From positions 1 through 64,000 of the forward strand of contig NZ_JAGHZV010000017.1 in the NCBI RefSeq assembly GCF_017745215.1: DNA of 64,000 bases. The letters run 5' to 3'. Position numbers and translations under genes: made by a program. Origin of the DNA: Sphingomonas sp. (GTDB taxonomy: Bacteria; Pseudomonadota; Alphaproteobacteria; Sphingomonadales; Sphingomonadaceae). Shown here piece after piece: positions 47,647 to 56,596 of the stretch (the stretch's first letter is position 1; each line of letters opens with the position of its first letter). Under the pieces are notes generated by a model. The model was not told the origin of the DNA, searched no databases, and was given only the letters and a program-made list of their open reading frames with translations.

Positions 47647-49164
47647 TTAATAGTCAAGTCCGGGATGACCCGGAGCACGATCGCGGCGCGCGTAGAGCAG
47701 CCTGTGTCGGGGTATCATCGGCTGGTCGAGCACCAGCCGATAGTCGCGGGCGAGCACGCCGCGCATATAGGCCCAGGCCTCGGGTGCCGCTTCGAGAAAG
47801 CGATCGTCCCCGCGCAGCACGACGAAATCGGGCCGCGAGTCCATCACACGGACAAGCTCGCGCTGCCGATCGGCGCCGAGCGACCTGGCGTCGGGCCATT
47901 CGCTGAGCAGCGTCGGGAAATTATAGCGCGTGGGCAGGCAGCTGCGGGTGAGCAGGTAGATCACCGGATCGCCGCTGAACACGAAGACGCAGCGCGGCGG
48001 CGACGGGCCGATGAGGGGTACGAGCGCGCGCATCTGCGCGGCATCGCCATGGCGCCAGCGGGTGTCGGTCGCGATCCGGAACCCCGCGAGCGTCGCGAAC
48101 AGCGCGAGGAGCAGGGCGATCGGCGCCACCCGCACGCGGCCACGGAGCGCGGCACCGGGGACAGTCCAGAGCCAGCCGAATGCACGCGACGCCGCGATCG
48201 TCATCGGCGGCAGCAGCGGCAGCGCATAATGGTCGTGATAGGTGCCGAACAGGATCACCGACAGCGTCGCAATGCCGGCCCATGCGGCGAGGAACCGGTG
48301 CGCGGCGCGTCCCCCGGCATCGCCGCGCCACAGGCTGCCGGCCAGCGCCGCGAGCGCGAGCGGCAGGATGCGCGTGACGATCCGGATGATGCGATGCGCC
48401 AGATCGTCGCCGGTCGGCGGCGAGCGCAGGAAGATCGACTGGAAGTTCTGGAACACGAAGTCCTGGCCGTGGCCGACCGCCACATAATAGCCCCAGGCGA
48501 GCCCGGTCGGCCCGAGCGCGAGCGCGATCCACAGCGCCGCGGCAGCCCCGAGCCTCGCGATCCCGCTGCCGCCGCGCCACGCCAGCCATGAGAGCGTCGC
48601 GCCGAAGAAGACACCTTCGAGCAGCACCGAATATTTGACCTGCAGCGCACAGCCGATGATCGTCATCGCCACGGTGCCGAAGCCGAACGCCGCTCGATCG
48701 AAGCGCGGGCGCTCGAGCACGCGCACCACGCACCATGCGGCAAGCGTCACCAGCAAATTGTAGAAGACGGGTGCCTGGCCGCCCGAGCCGCCGAACAGCA
48801 GCAGATAGACGATATAGATCGCACCCGCCGCCAACGCGCCGCGCTCGGGCGCGATGCGCCGCGCGAGCGCGTGGATCATGCAGGCGGTCGCCACGACGAA
48901 CAGCGTCGCGACGAGCTGGTACTGGATGATGCCGTCGCCGCCCAGGAAGCGGATCAGATAATAGACGAGAAACAGCCCGAGCGGCTTGCGATCCCAGAAA
49001 TCGACGTAGGGCAGCGCACCCTGGTGCATCCGGTCGCCGACGAGCAGGTAGAATTGCTCGTCGATCCCGATCAGCGGATTGCCGAACTGCCAGCCGCGCG
49101 TCGCCAGCGCGACCATGAGGAACAGGAGCGCCGCAAGCCATTGGCGCCGTTCGATCCGGATCAT
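47647..49164 (-). CDS. GT-C glycosyltransferase, GT39/PMT-like membrane protein
   Basis: 505 residues with about eleven helices. The first periplasmic loop has the acidic pair in PLIGIDEQFYLLVGDRMHQGALPYVDFWDRKPLG, the GT39/ArnT-type motif. A soluble C-terminal region after residue 380 contains RYNFPTLLSEWPDA and RPDFVVLRGDDRFLE. Such enzymes move a sugar from a polyprenyl phosphate carrier to lipid or protein in the periplasm. No partner genes are adjacent; dnaN is upstream (18 bases) and COQ4 downstream (25 bases), all on the minus strand. The acceptor is unknown. Confidence 0.82.
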   Translation of the reverse strand: MIRIERRQWLAALLFLMVALATRGWQFGNPLIGIDEQFYLLVGDRMHQGALPYVDFWDRKPLGLFLVYYLIRFLGGDGIIQYQLVATLFVVATACMIHALARRIAPERGALAAGAIYIVYLLLFGGSGGQAPVFYNLLVTLAAWCVVRVLERPRFDRAAFGFGTVAMTIIGCALQVKYSVLLEGVFFGATLSWLAWRGGSGIARLGAAAALWIALALGPTGLAWGYYVAVGHGQDFVFQNFQSIFLRSPPTGDDLAHRIIRIVTRILPLALAALAGSLWRGDAGGRAAHRFLAAWAGIATLSVILFGTYHDHYALPLLPPMTIAASRAFGWLWTVPGAALRGRVRVAPIALLLALFATLAGFRIATDTRWRHGDAAQMRALVPLIGPSPPRCVFVFSGDPVIYLLTRSCLPTRYNFPTLLSEWPDARSLGADRQRELVRVMDSRPDFVVLRGDDRFLEAAPEAWAYMRGVLARDYRLVLDQPMIPRHRLLYARRDRAPGHPGLDY

Positions 49165-49182
49165 GGCACCGAACCTCAGGCG

Positions 49183-50295
49183 CTACACGCGCATCGGCAT
49201 CAGCACGTAGAGCGCGGGAGCCTTGTCGTTCTCGCGGATCAGCGTCGGCGCAGTGGCGTCGGCGAGATGGACCTCGACGACGTCGCCTTCGATCTGGTTG
49301 AGGATGTCGAGCAGGTAGCGGCTGTTGAAGCCGATCTCGAGCGGCGCCGCGGCATAGTCGCCGGGCACTTCCTCCGCCGCCGCGCCATTCTCGGGGCTGG
49401 TGACAGAGAGGATGATCTTGTCGCGCTCGAGCGCCATCTTGACGGCGCGGGTCTTCTCGGTGGCGATCGTCGAGACGCGGTCCACGCCTTCCATGAAGCT
49501 CTTGGGGTCGAGCTTGAGCAGCTTGTCGTTCCCGGTCGGGATCACGCGGGTGTAATCGGGGAAAGTGCCGTCGATCAGCTTCGAGGTGAGGATCGCCTGG
49601 CCGAGATCGAAGCGGACCTTCGAATTGGACATCGACACGCCGACCGACCCGTCGACTTCGTCGAGCAGCTTCCTGAGCTCGGCGACGCATTTGCGCGGGA
49701 TGATCACGTCGGGCATCGATTCGGCGCCGTCGGGGCGCGCGACCGTCACGCGCGCGAGGCGGTGGCCGTCGGTCGCGGCAGCCTTGAGCATCGGCGTCGC
49801 TTCGTCCGAGACGTGGAGGAAGATGCCGTTGAGGTAATAGCGCGTCTCTTCGGTCGAGATGGCGAAGCGCGTCTTGTCGATGATCTGCTTGAGCGTCTCG
49901 GCCGGCAGCTCGAAGGTGACCGGCAGCTCGCCCTCGGCGATCACCGGGAAGTCGTCGCGCGGCAGCGTCGCCAGCGTGAAGCGCGCGCGGCCGGCGGTGA
50001 TGACGATGCGGCCCTCGGCAGCGCTCAGCTCGACCTGCGAGCCTTCGGGCAGCTTGCGGACGATGTCGAAGAAGGTGTGCGCCGAGACGGTGGTGGCGCC
50101 GGGCTGGTCGACCGCCGCGGCGATCGTCTCGTCGATCTGCAGGTCGAGGTCGGTCGCCATCAGGCGGAGCGCGCCCGAGCCCTGTGCCTCGATCAGCACG
50201 TTGGAGAGAATGGGGATCGTGTTCCGCCGCTCGACCACCGACTGGACGTGGCTCAGTCCCTTCAGCAGCGTTGCCCGTTCGATCGTCGCCTTCAT
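49183..50295 (-). CDS. dnaN: DNA polymerase III beta subunit (sliding clamp)
   Basis: 370 residues with the three repeated clamp domains. Visible: RRNTIPILSNVLIEA, the middle LKQIIDKTRFAISTEETRYYLNGIFLH and DGHRLARV, and the C-terminal PTLIREND...LYVLMPMRV ending typical of DnaN. It tethers the replicative polymerase to DNA. ATG at 50295 (MKATIERATLLKGL) was preferred to an in-frame codon nine bases earlier. The upstream region has the terminator of the outer-membrane protein gene and 86 bases of leader. No dnaA is in the window. Confidence 0.97.
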   Translation of the reverse strand: MKATIERATLLKGLSHVQSVVERRNTIPILSNVLIEAQGSGALRLMATDLDLQIDETIAAAVDQPGATTVSAHTFFDIVRKLPEGSQVELSAAEGRIVITAGRARFTLATLPRDDFPVIAEGELPVTFELPAETLKQIIDKTRFAISTEETRYYLNGIFLHVSDEATPMLKAAATDGHRLARVTVARPDGAESMPDVIIPRKCVAELRKLLDEVDGSVGVSMSNSKVRFDLGQAILTSKLIDGTFPDYTRVIPTGNDKLLKLDPKSFMEGVDRVSTIATEKTRAVKMALERDKIILSVTSPENGAAAEEVPGDYAAAPLEIGFNSRYLLDILNQIEGDVVEVHLADATAPTLIRENDKAPALYVLMPMRV

Positions 50296-50381
50296 CGTCC
50301 TCAAACCCCCGGGCCGCCGCCCCTATCCACCCAGTTCCGCAAGCGGCCGGTGGCAATTCGCCGCCCAGCATCCTTAACGCG

Positions 50382-50410
50382 AAAAAGGGCCGGAGCAAGC
50401 GCCCCGGCCC
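50382..50410 (-). terminator. Rho-independent terminator of the outer-membrane protein gene
   Basis: On the minus strand a GC-rich hairpin with a 7-base stem (GGGCCGG / CCGGCCC, 50404-50410 and 50387-50393) is followed at once by TTTTTC (50386-50381). It lies 36 bases beyond the stop of the outer-membrane protein gene and before the dnaN leader. Confidence 0.8.
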
Positions 50411-50445
50411 CTTCTTTTTAGGCCAAAGTCAAGGCCGAAACGATC

Positions 50446-51051
50446 TCAGAAGCGAATACCGACGCCCCCGACGATCTGGTGGCGGCTCGCATCGATGCCG
50501 GTGCTGTCGCCATCATTGTACTTGGAGTAACGATATTCGGCCTTGGCATAGACATTGCCGGTCAGCTTGACCTCGGTGCCCGCGCCCAGGCGCCAGCCGT
50601 CGAGATTGTCGTGCTCGCTCACCGTGGTGGTCGGGCTGGTGTAGCTCGTGCGAATCTGCGCGTTGGTATAGCCGCCCTTGACGTAGAGCAGGGTGCGGTT
50701 GCCGACGGCATAGCCGACGCGCGCGCCGGCGTAGAGGTCACGGCCCGCCTTCACCTTGAGCGAATCGCCCGCGACGAGCACGTTGGTGTCGCGATCCTTG
50801 GTGGTGGCGCCGGTGACTTCGCCTTCGACGCCGATCACGGCATGGCCGATCTGATAGTCATAGCCGAGCGCGCCGCCATAGGTCAGGCCGTCCTTCTTCG
50901 CGCCGTAGATCGAATCGTCCTTCACATGATCCCAGCCGGTGATCACTTCCGCGCGCGGCCCGGTGAAGCCCTTGTCGTCGTCCTGCGCGAGAGCAGGGGT
51001 GGCGATGGCGCCCAGCGCCAGGGCCGAAGCGGTGAAGATTGCGATACGCAT
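50446..51051 (-). CDS. Outer-membrane beta-barrel protein (OmpA/OmpX-like)
   Basis: 201 residues. Signal peptide AIFTASALALGAIATPALAQ, then eight amphipathic strands alternating aromatic and polar residues (for example LTYGGALGYDYQIGHAVIGVEGEV and LYAGARVGYAVGNRTLLYVKGGYTNAQ), ending in a terminal phenylalanine, GGVGIRF, the outer-membrane sorting signal. It is the small porin-like barrel type common in sphingomonads; no pore or ligand is known. ATG at 51051 has AAGGAGTTCGTTT just before it. Its transcript ends in the terminator at 50382-50410. Confidence 0.88.
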   Translation of the reverse strand: MRIAIFTASALALGAIATPALAQDDDKGFTGPRAEVITGWDHVKDDSIYGAKKDGLTYGGALGYDYQIGHAVIGVEGEVTGATTKDRDTNVLVAGDSLKVKAGRDLYAGARVGYAVGNRTLLYVKGGYTNAQIRTSYTSPTTTVSEHDNLDGWRLGAGTEVKLTGNVYAKAEYRYSKYNDGDSTGIDASRHQIVGGVGIRF

Positions 51052-51146
51052 AAACGAACTCCTTACGTACTTACTGGCCCGCGCATCGTGCAGGCCCCGT
51101 TAGAAGCGGCCTGGCGCGGGCTTGTTTCATGAACCTGAGATAAACG

Positions 51147-51171
51147 AGAAAAACCGTGGCTTTTGAGCCAC
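51147..51171 (-). terminator. Terminator-like hairpin in the leader region of the outer-membrane protein gene
   Basis: On the minus strand, GTGGCTCAAAAGCCAC (six-base stem, 51171-51156) is followed by GGTTTTTC. It lies about 100 bases upstream of the barrel-protein ATG on the same strand, so it could end a short RNA or act as an attenuator for that gene. The gap 51052-51339 holds nothing else I can name. Confidence 0.4.
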
Positions 51172-51339
51172 AAGCCGAAGGCCTCTCACAAGGCCGTCAC
51201 GTCATTCGCTCACTCCCTACCTGACGGCGTCGTTGCGCCGCAGCAACGCCTTGGACCCACGAACCTGTTCGGTGCATGAACGAAACGGGGCCGTAAAAAG
51301 GCGTTGCCACACGAGCGCCAAAAGGCTGTGGTGATCGTC

Positions 51340-51993
51340 ATGAACGGCACGCGGAAAGGGCGCGACTTCATCGCGCGGCATGGCGAGACGGTCTACAATC
51401 GTGCCAAGCGGATGCAGGGCGACCACCCGCACACGCCGCTCACGCGCGCAGGGTTCAGGCAGGCCGACGAGATGGGCGAGGCGCTGCGCGCGCTGCTCGG
51501 CCCCCGACCGAAGCTCGCGCTCTGGTCCTCGTCGGCAGGGCGCGCGCTGCAGACGCTCGCGGTGATCGCCGAGCATCTCGAGCTCGACTGGCACCAGGCG
51601 CACCGCGACGACCGGCTGGTCGAGATCGGCATGGGCGACTGGAGCGGGCGTTACTACCACGACGTCGCGGCCGAGGGCGGCGCCGACATCCTCGATCCCG
51701 AGCACCGGCTCTACCTGCGCCCGCCGCCCGGCGGCGAATGGTATGATTCGATCGCCGCGCGCGTCTCCTCCTGGCTCGCAGACACCGACGACGATCCCGG
51801 CGACCGGCTGGTGATCATGCACGGCATGTCGAGCCGGGTGCTGCGCGGCGTGATGACGCATGCGCCTGTGATGCCGCAGTTCGGCTCGGCCGTGGCGCCC
51901 GACCTGCCACAGGGTTCGGTGGCGATGATCGAGGGCGGGGTGGAGACCGTGGTCCATCGGGGCTCGGGCCGCATCGCCAACGAGGCGGTGTGA
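51340..51993 (+). CDS. Histidine phosphatase family protein
   Basis: 217 residues. RHGETVYNRAKRMQGDHPHTPLTRAGFRQADEMGEALR carries the phosphohistidine RHG motif (Arg-His at about 13-14) and SSSAGRALQTL the second conserved Arg; VEIGMGDWSGR and VIMHGMSSRVLRG the acid and second His. Phosphoglycerate-mutase superfamily, substrate unknown. The ATG at 51340 is used, but GTG at 51331 is also in frame and better spaced from AAGG at 51322-51325. Its TGA overlaps the GTG of the next gene (GTGA). Confidence 0.9.
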   Translation: MNGTRKGRDFIARHGETVYNRAKRMQGDHPHTPLTRAGFRQADEMGEALRALLGPRPKLALWSSSAGRALQTLAVIAEHLELDWHQAHRDDRLVEIGMGDWSGRYYHDVAAEGGADILDPEHRLYLRPPPGGEWYDSIAARVSSWLADTDDDPGDRLVIMHGMSSRVLRGVMTHAPVMPQFGSAVAPDLPQGSVAMIEGGVETVVHRGSGRIANEAV

Positions 51994-52448
51994 GCCTCGG
52001 GCTGGCCCTGGTCCTCGCGCTTCAGGCGCGCACGCCGCTGGGCGTGTTCGAGAGCTGGGGGGCGTTCCGCGACGCCTCGCCGCTCCATTGCTTCGCGATC
52101 GCGCGGCCGGTGGAGAAGGGCGGCAACGATCCCTTTGCGAGCGTCGCCACCTGGCCGCGCGACGGCGTGCACAACCAGCTTCATGTGCGTCTCAGCCGCC
52201 AGCGCCACCCTCGAGCCAAGGTGACGCTCGCGATCGGCGAGCGCCGCTTCGAGCTGGTCGCGGGCGACGCCGACGCCTGGTCGCCCGACGCGGCGACCGA
52301 TGCCGCGATCGTCTCGGCGATGCGCGAGGGGCGGAGCATGAGCGTCGAGAGCGTGAGCGCCAGCGGCGGGGCGTTCGCCGACACCTATGCGCTGGCCGGC
52401 GCCGCGACTGCGATCGACGCGGCGGCGATCGGCTGCGCAGGGCGGTAG
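51990..52448 (+). CDS. IalB-like (invasion-associated locus B) protein
   Basis: 152 residues with a hydrophobic start (SLGLALVLALQARTP) that may be a short signal peptide. The pattern WGAFRDASPLHCFAIARPV, PRDGVHNQLHVRLSRQRHP, and VTLAIGERRFELVAGDADAWSPDAATDAAIVSAMREGRSMSVESVSASGGAFADTYALAGA resembles the IalB family of alphaproteobacterial periplasmic proteins of unknown activity. GTG at 51990 overlaps the phosphatase stop. A perfect inverted repeat follows its stop. Confidence 0.7.
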   Translation: MSLGLALVLALQARTPLGVFESWGAFRDASPLHCFAIARPVEKGGNDPFASVATWPRDGVHNQLHVRLSRQRHPRAKVTLAIGERRFELVAGDADAWSPDAATDAAIVSAMREGRSMSVESVSASGGAFADTYALAGAATAIDAAAIGCAGR

Positions 52449-52452
52449 TCGA

Positions 52453-52499
52453 CGCTGACACCGTCATCCCGGGCTTTCGCCGGGATGACGGTGTCAGCG
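52453..52499. terminator. Perfect 20-base inverted repeat between convergent genes (family A derivative)
   Basis: Positions 52453-52472 and 52480-52499 are perfect inverted copies around the seven-base loop GCTTTCG. The inner ten bases match the family A arms, so it looks like a compressed repeat. It separates two convergent genes and contains the stop codon of the LysR-type gene (52494-52496), so it may terminate on both strands. Confidence 0.7.
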
Positions 52500-53384
52500 G
52501 AGATACACCCCCAGCCCCTCCACCAGCGCATCGAAAACCGCGCGGACGCGGGCGAGGGTGCGCAGATCCTCGTGGCAGACGACCCAGGTATCGAGCGGGA
52601 AGGTGAAGCTCTCGGCGAACAGCGGCACCAGCGCCGGGTCGCGGCGTGCGAGCGGGACCTGGCACAGCCCGATCCCCAGACCCGCGCGGATCGCGGCGAT
52701 GTGCGCGAGCTGGTCGTCGGTGCGGAAGGCGAAGTCGGCGAGGTCGAGGTCGAAGCCCTGCGCCTGGAGCACACGGAGCATCGCCAGGTCGCGCTCGACG
52801 CCGATCAGCCGATGGCTGCGGACCCGATCGAGTGTCGCCGGCGTGCCGTGGCGCGCGAGATAGTCGCGGTGGGCGTGGAGGCAGAGCGGAATCCTGCCGA
52901 TCCGCTTGGCGACCAGCGCCTCCTGCCGCGGCTCGACCATGCGGACCGCGACATCGGCTTCGCGGCGCAGGATGTCCTCCGCCCGGTTGGTGGGCGAGAG
53001 GACGATCTGGAGCCGCGGGTGCTTGTCCATCAGCGTCGCGAGGATCGGCGGCAAGACCTCGATCGCGATGATGTCGCTGGCCGAGACGCGGACCGTGCCC
53101 GCGACCTCGTGCGCGGCGGCCGAGGCCGAGCGGACGAAGGCATCGGCAGCGAGCGCCATCGCTTCGGCATGCTGGGCGAGCGCCAGCGCCTGCTCGGTCG
53201 GCAGGAGGCCGCCCGGCGAGCGCGTGAACAGCGGCAGGCCGACGCTCGCCTCAAGATCCTCGACTCGCCGCCGCACCGTTGGCTGCGCGAGCCCGAGCGC
53301 GCGCGCTGCGGCCGACAGGCTGCCCTCGCGCAGCACGGCGAGGAAGGCGCGCTGGCGCTCCCAATCGTCGATGGGGTTCATCAT
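52494..53384 (-). CDS. LysR-family transcriptional regulator
   Basis: 296 residues. The N-terminal helix-turn-helix reads FLAVLREGSLSAAARALGLAQPTVRRRVEDLEASVGLPLFTRSPGGLLPTEQA; the rest is a substrate-binding-type ligand domain with VRVSASDIIAIEVLPPIL and GLGIGLCQVPLARRDPAL. MM start: ATG at 53384 and 53381 are both possible. It diverges from a NAD(P)-binding protein across an 88-base gap, the classical arrangement for LysR control of the adjacent gene. The stop codon lies in the perfect hairpin shared with the convergent gene. Confidence 0.92.
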   Translation of the reverse strand: MMNPIDDWERQRAFLAVLREGSLSAAARALGLAQPTVRRRVEDLEASVGLPLFTRSPGGLLPTEQALALAQHAEAMALAADAFVRSASAAAHEVAGTVRVSASDIIAIEVLPPILATLMDKHPRLQIVLSPTNRAEDILRREADVAVRMVEPRQEALVAKRIGRIPLCLHAHRDYLARHGTPATLDRVRSHRLIGVERDLAMLRVLQAQGFDLDLADFAFRTDDQLAHIAAIRAGLGIGLCQVPLARRDPALVPLFAESFTFPLDTWVVCHEDLRTLARVRAVFDALVEGLGVYLR

Positions 53385-53472
53385 TTTTATATAGTCGACC
53401 TGTCTGTCCTTGCCAATTTTGTTTGATCGGCCGCCGCCGCATATCGGCTTCGTCGAAACGATGGAGGCAAAG

Positions 53473-54453
53473 ATGAGCAGAACGATCCTGGTGCTGGGGG
53501 CGACCGGCGGAGTGGGCGGCGAGACGGCGCGGGCGCTGCTCCGCCACGGCTGGCGGGTGAAGGCGCTGGCGCGGACGGTTCCGGCCGAGCGCGGCGGGAT
53601 CGAGTGGCACCAGGGCGATGCGCTGGACCGCGACGCCGTGCTCACCGCGGCCGAGGGCGTCGATGCGATCCTCCACGCGGTGAACCCGCCGGGCTATCGC
53701 AATTGGGCGAAGGTCGTGCTGCCGATGCTCGCCAACGGCATCGCCGCGGCACTGGCGAACGGCGCGCGGCTGGCGCTGCCGGGGACGATCTACAATTACG
53801 ATCCGCGTGTCGTCGCGGTGGCGCTGCCCGATACGGTCCAGCAGCCCAACACGCGCAAGGGCGCGATCCGCGCCGAGATGGAGCGGCGCCTCGCCGAGAC
53901 GCCGGGGCTGCGCGCGCTGGTGCTGCGCGCGGGCGACTTCTTCGGGCCGGCGTCGCGCAACTCGTGGCTGTCCGAGGGGATGGTGACGCCGGGCAAGCCA
54001 CTCGGAAGCGCGATGTACCCGGGCAATCCGGCGATCGGCCATGCCTGGGCGTACCTCCCCGACGTTGGCGAAGCGTTCGCGCGGCTGCTCGACGTCGAGG
54101 CCGGGCTACCGGCGTTCGCGGTCCATCATTTCGCTGGCACCTGGACCGACGGCCATGGCTTCCTCGCCGCGCTCGCCGAGGCGGGCGGCGTCGAGCGGCT
54201 CAAGACGCGCCGGCTGCCGTGGCGGCTGCTGCCGCTGGTCGCGCCGTTCGATACGACGATGCGCGAGCTGATCGAGATGGAGCCCTTCTGGCGCCACCCG
54301 CTGCGGCTCGACAACGCCACTCTCGAAGCCGCGATCGGCGCCGAGCCGCATACCCCGCTGGTGCAGGCACTGCGGACCACGCTGGGTGCGATGGGGTGTC
54401 TGGAGCGGGACGCAAGGGGAACAAACCTTGACTTTTCGCCGCGATCTGCCTAG
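53473..54453 (+). CDS. NAD(P)-binding SDR/NmrA-like protein
   Basis: 326 residues. ILVLGATGGVGGETARALLRHGWRVKALAR is a Rossmann glycine motif (GxxGxxG), followed by EWHQGDALDRDAVLTAAEGVDAILHAV, and RAGDFFGPASRNSWLSEGM; the layout is the atypical extended SDR/NmrA group, oxidoreductases or redox sensors of varied substrate. ATG at 53473 follows GGAGGCAAAG; an ATG at 53461 in the same frame is weaker. It is transcribed away from a LysR-type regulator that most likely controls it. Confidence 0.85.
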   Translation: MSRTILVLGATGGVGGETARALLRHGWRVKALARTVPAERGGIEWHQGDALDRDAVLTAAEGVDAILHAVNPPGYRNWAKVVLPMLANGIAAALANGARLALPGTIYNYDPRVVAVALPDTVQQPNTRKGAIRAEMERRLAETPGLRALVLRAGDFFGPASRNSWLSEGMVTPGKPLGSAMYPGNPAIGHAWAYLPDVGEAFARLLDVEAGLPAFAVHHFAGTWTDGHGFLAALAEAGGVERLKTRRLPWRLLPLVAPFDTTMRELIEMEPFWRHPLRLDNATLEAAIGAEPHTPLVQALRTTLGAMGCLERDARGTNLDFSPRSA

Positions 54454-54553
54454 GTGGGAGCATCCCGCCCCCGGCATGCCGTCTTGAGGCGCTCGAAAGA
54501 GCAGACATCAGCTCAAGGCCGATCCCGGGGGCAACCTTTTTCTGGTGCAGCCC

Positions 54554-55276
54554 ATGCCGACCGCCATCGTGATCGACGGGGCGTATTTTCTGCGTCGCTT
54601 CGGATATTCCTTCCCGCATCTCGATTCGCGAGACCCGCATCATGTGGCTTGGGCAGTGGGGTACCTTGCGGGCTGGCATCTCAAGGTCAGGCATCTTTCT
54701 GAGCCTTTGGCAAAGGGCGATCTAGCTGCCGGCTTCATACCGACGGAATCGCCAACGCTATACCGTACCTTCTTCTACGACTGTCCGCCGCTGACCAAGC
54801 GCCTGCACTATCCGATTTCGAAACGGCCGCTCGATTTGGCGAAGACCGAAATGGCGCGGCAACGCCTGGCGATCCATCGGAACCTGTTGACTGCACGAAA
54901 GGTCGCGCTGCGCCTTGGGCGTCTCAATGAGGACGTGAATTGGCGGCCCAAGCCCGACGCGATGCGTCGCTGGCTGACGGAGGGCTTCAATCCGCGTGAC
55001 GAAGACTTCGAGATCGACGTCATCCAGAAAGGCGTAGACATGCGCCTCGGCCTTGATGTGGCCGCGATGGCATTCAAGAAGCAGGTCGATCAGATTGTCA
55101 TGGTGGCAGGCGATGGCGACTTCGTCCCTGCCGCGAAATTGGCGCGTCGCGAAGGCATCGACGTGGTTCTGGATCCGATGGGCGGCAAGGCCGCCAGCGA
55201 TCTCTTGGATCATGCGGATGGCGTGCGTGAATGTAGAATGACGCAACCCACAGAAAACATTGGTACACTAGAATGA
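54554..55276 (+). CDS. NYN-domain protein (PIN-like ribonuclease fold)
   Basis: About 240 residues. [16 protein letters not shown] at the start, and [49 protein letters not shown] near the end carry the aspartates (about 8, 191 and 193) of the NYN/PIN fold used by metal-dependent ribonucleases. Its base composition is lower than its neighbours (57 percent G+C in a sampled 60 bases versus 70 in rlmN), suggesting more recent acquisition. GTG at 54545 is an alternative start to the ATG at 54554. Its stop overlaps rlmN (ATGA). RNA cleavage is inferred. Confidence 0.82.
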   Translation: MPTAIVIDGAYFLRRFGYSFPHLDSRDPHHVAWAVGYLAGWHLKVRHLSEPLAKGDLAAGFIPTESPTLYRTFFYDCPPLTKRLHYPISKRPLDLAKTEMARQRLAIHRNLLTARKVALRLGRLNEDVNWRPKPDAMRRWLTEGFNPRDEDFEIDVIQKGVDMRLGLDVAAMAFKKQVDQIVMVAGDGDFVPAAKLARREGIDVVLDPMGGKAASDLLDHADGVRECRMTQPTENIGTLE

Positions 55277-56490
55277 CAGCCTCGGCCGCGCCCATGCCCA
55301 TTCCCGGGCACATCGATCCCGTGCCCGTTCCGCGTGGCCTACCGCTGCGCGAGGACGGCAAGACCGACCTGATCGGACTTCCCAGGGAAGGGATTCGCGC
55401 CGCGCTCGAGGGTGCGGGCATGGAGCCCAAACAGGCGAAGCTGCGCGCCAAGCAGCTCTGGCACTGGATCTACAACCGCGGCGCGACCGACTTCGCGGCG
55501 ATGACCGACATCGCCAAGGCGCAGCACCCCTGGCTCGCCGAGCGTTTCGTGATCGGGCGGCCCGACGTGGTCGAGGCGCAGGTCAGCGAGGACGGCACGC
55601 GCAAATGGCTGCTCCGCGGGGCGGGTGGGGCCGATGGCTCCCAGGATTACGAGATGGTGTTCATCCCCGACGCCGATCGCGGGACCCTTTGCGTGTCGAG
55701 CCAGGTCGGCTGCACGCTCAACTGCCGCTTCTGCCACACCGGCACGATGCGGCTGGTGCGCAACCTCACCGCGGGCGAGATCGTCGGCCAGGTCATGCTC
55801 GCTCGCGACGCCCTCGGGGAGTGGCCGAGCCAGCCCGAGGGGCGGATGCTCACCAACATCGTGATGATGGGGATGGGCGAGCCGCTCTATAATTTCGACC
55901 AGGTCCGCGACGCGCTCAAGTTGGTGATGGACGGCGACGGGCTCGCGCTCTCCAAGCGCCGGATCACGCTGTCGACGTCGGGCGTGGTGCCGATGATGGC
56001 GCGCGCGGGCGAGGAGATCGGGGTGAACCTCGCGGTGTCGCTGCATGCGGTGACCAAGGAGATCCGCGACGAGATCGTGCCGCTGAACCGGAAGTACGGG
56101 ATCGAGGAACTGCTCCAGGCCTGCGCCGACTATCCGGGCGCGAACAACGCGCGGCGGATCACCTTCGAATACGTCATGCTCAAGGACAAGAACGACAGCG
56201 ACGCCGATGCGCGCGAGCTCGTCCGGCTGCTCCGGAAGTACAAGCTGCCGGCGAAGGTGAATTTGATTCCCTTCAACCCCTGGCCGGGCGCGCCCTATGA
56301 ATGCTCGACGCCCGAGCGGGTGAAGGCCTTCTCGAGCCTCATCTTCGAGGCGGGCATCTCGGCGCCGGTGCGGACGCCGCGCGGGCGCGACATCGATGCG
56401 GCGTGCGGCCAGCTCAAGACCGCCGCCGAGAAGAAGAGCCGCGCCGAGCTCGACCGGCTGGCGGAGGAGAAGCAGGCGGCGCTGGGCTGA
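55273..56490 (+). CDS. rlmN: 23S rRNA (adenine-2503-C2)-methyltransferase, dual-specificity
   Basis: 405 residues. A radical-SAM enzyme that methylates C2 of A2503 in 23S rRNA and of A37 in some tRNAs. The cluster motif is CTLNCRFC (Cys about 147, 151, 154), within [19 protein letters not shown]; the second catalytic Cys is in DIDAACGQL (about 378); [10 protein letters not shown] and TLSTSGVVP are further landmarks. ATG at 55273 overlaps the stop of the NYN gene (ATGA), so it is translationally coupled. The N-terminal extension of about 30 residues ([18 protein letters not shown]) is not part of the core. Confidence 0.97.
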   Translation: MTASAAPMPIPGHIDPVPVPRGLPLREDGKTDLIGLPREGIRAALEGAGMEPKQAKLRAKQLWHWIYNRGATDFAAMTDIAKAQHPWLAERFVIGRPDVVEAQVSEDGTRKWLLRGAGGADGSQDYEMVFIPDADRGTLCVSSQVGCTLNCRFCHTGTMRLVRNLTAGEIVGQVMLARDALGEWPSQPEGRMLTNIVMMGMGEPLYNFDQVRDALKLVMDGDGLALSKRRITLSTSGVVPMMARAGEEIGVNLAVSLHAVTKEIRDEIVPLNRKYGIEELLQACADYPGANNARRITFEYVMLKDKNDSDADARELVRLLRKYKLPAKVNLIPFNPWPGAPYECSTPERVKAFSSLIFEAGISAPVRTPRGRDIDAACGQLKTAAEKKSRAELDRLAEEKQAALG

Positions 56491-56505
56491 ACGCCCGCAT
56501 TCCTT

Positions 56506-56592
56506 CCGTTCGTGCTGAGCCTGTCGAAGCACGGCCATCCACTCGCGAGCGGCTCATGGAGAGCCGCCCTTCAACAAGCTCAGGGCGAACGG
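56506..56592. repeat. Inverted repeat, family C
   Basis: Arms CCGTTCG-TGCTGAGC-type and GCTCAGGGCGAACGG bound an 87-base unit, with a central region containing CTGTCGAAGCACGG and its near-inverse CCTTCAACAAGCTCA. It resembles a repeat seen in many proteobacterial genomes. It ends four bases before the ATG of the TauE/SafE gene, so it overlaps the ribosome-binding region. Confidence 0.8.
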
Positions 56593-56596
56593 GATC

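Noticed and set aside
50315..50335. CTATCCACC near dnaN resembling a DnaA box (TTATCCACA)
   Set aside because: Two mismatches and only a single copy; no cluster of boxes, so not evidence for an origin.
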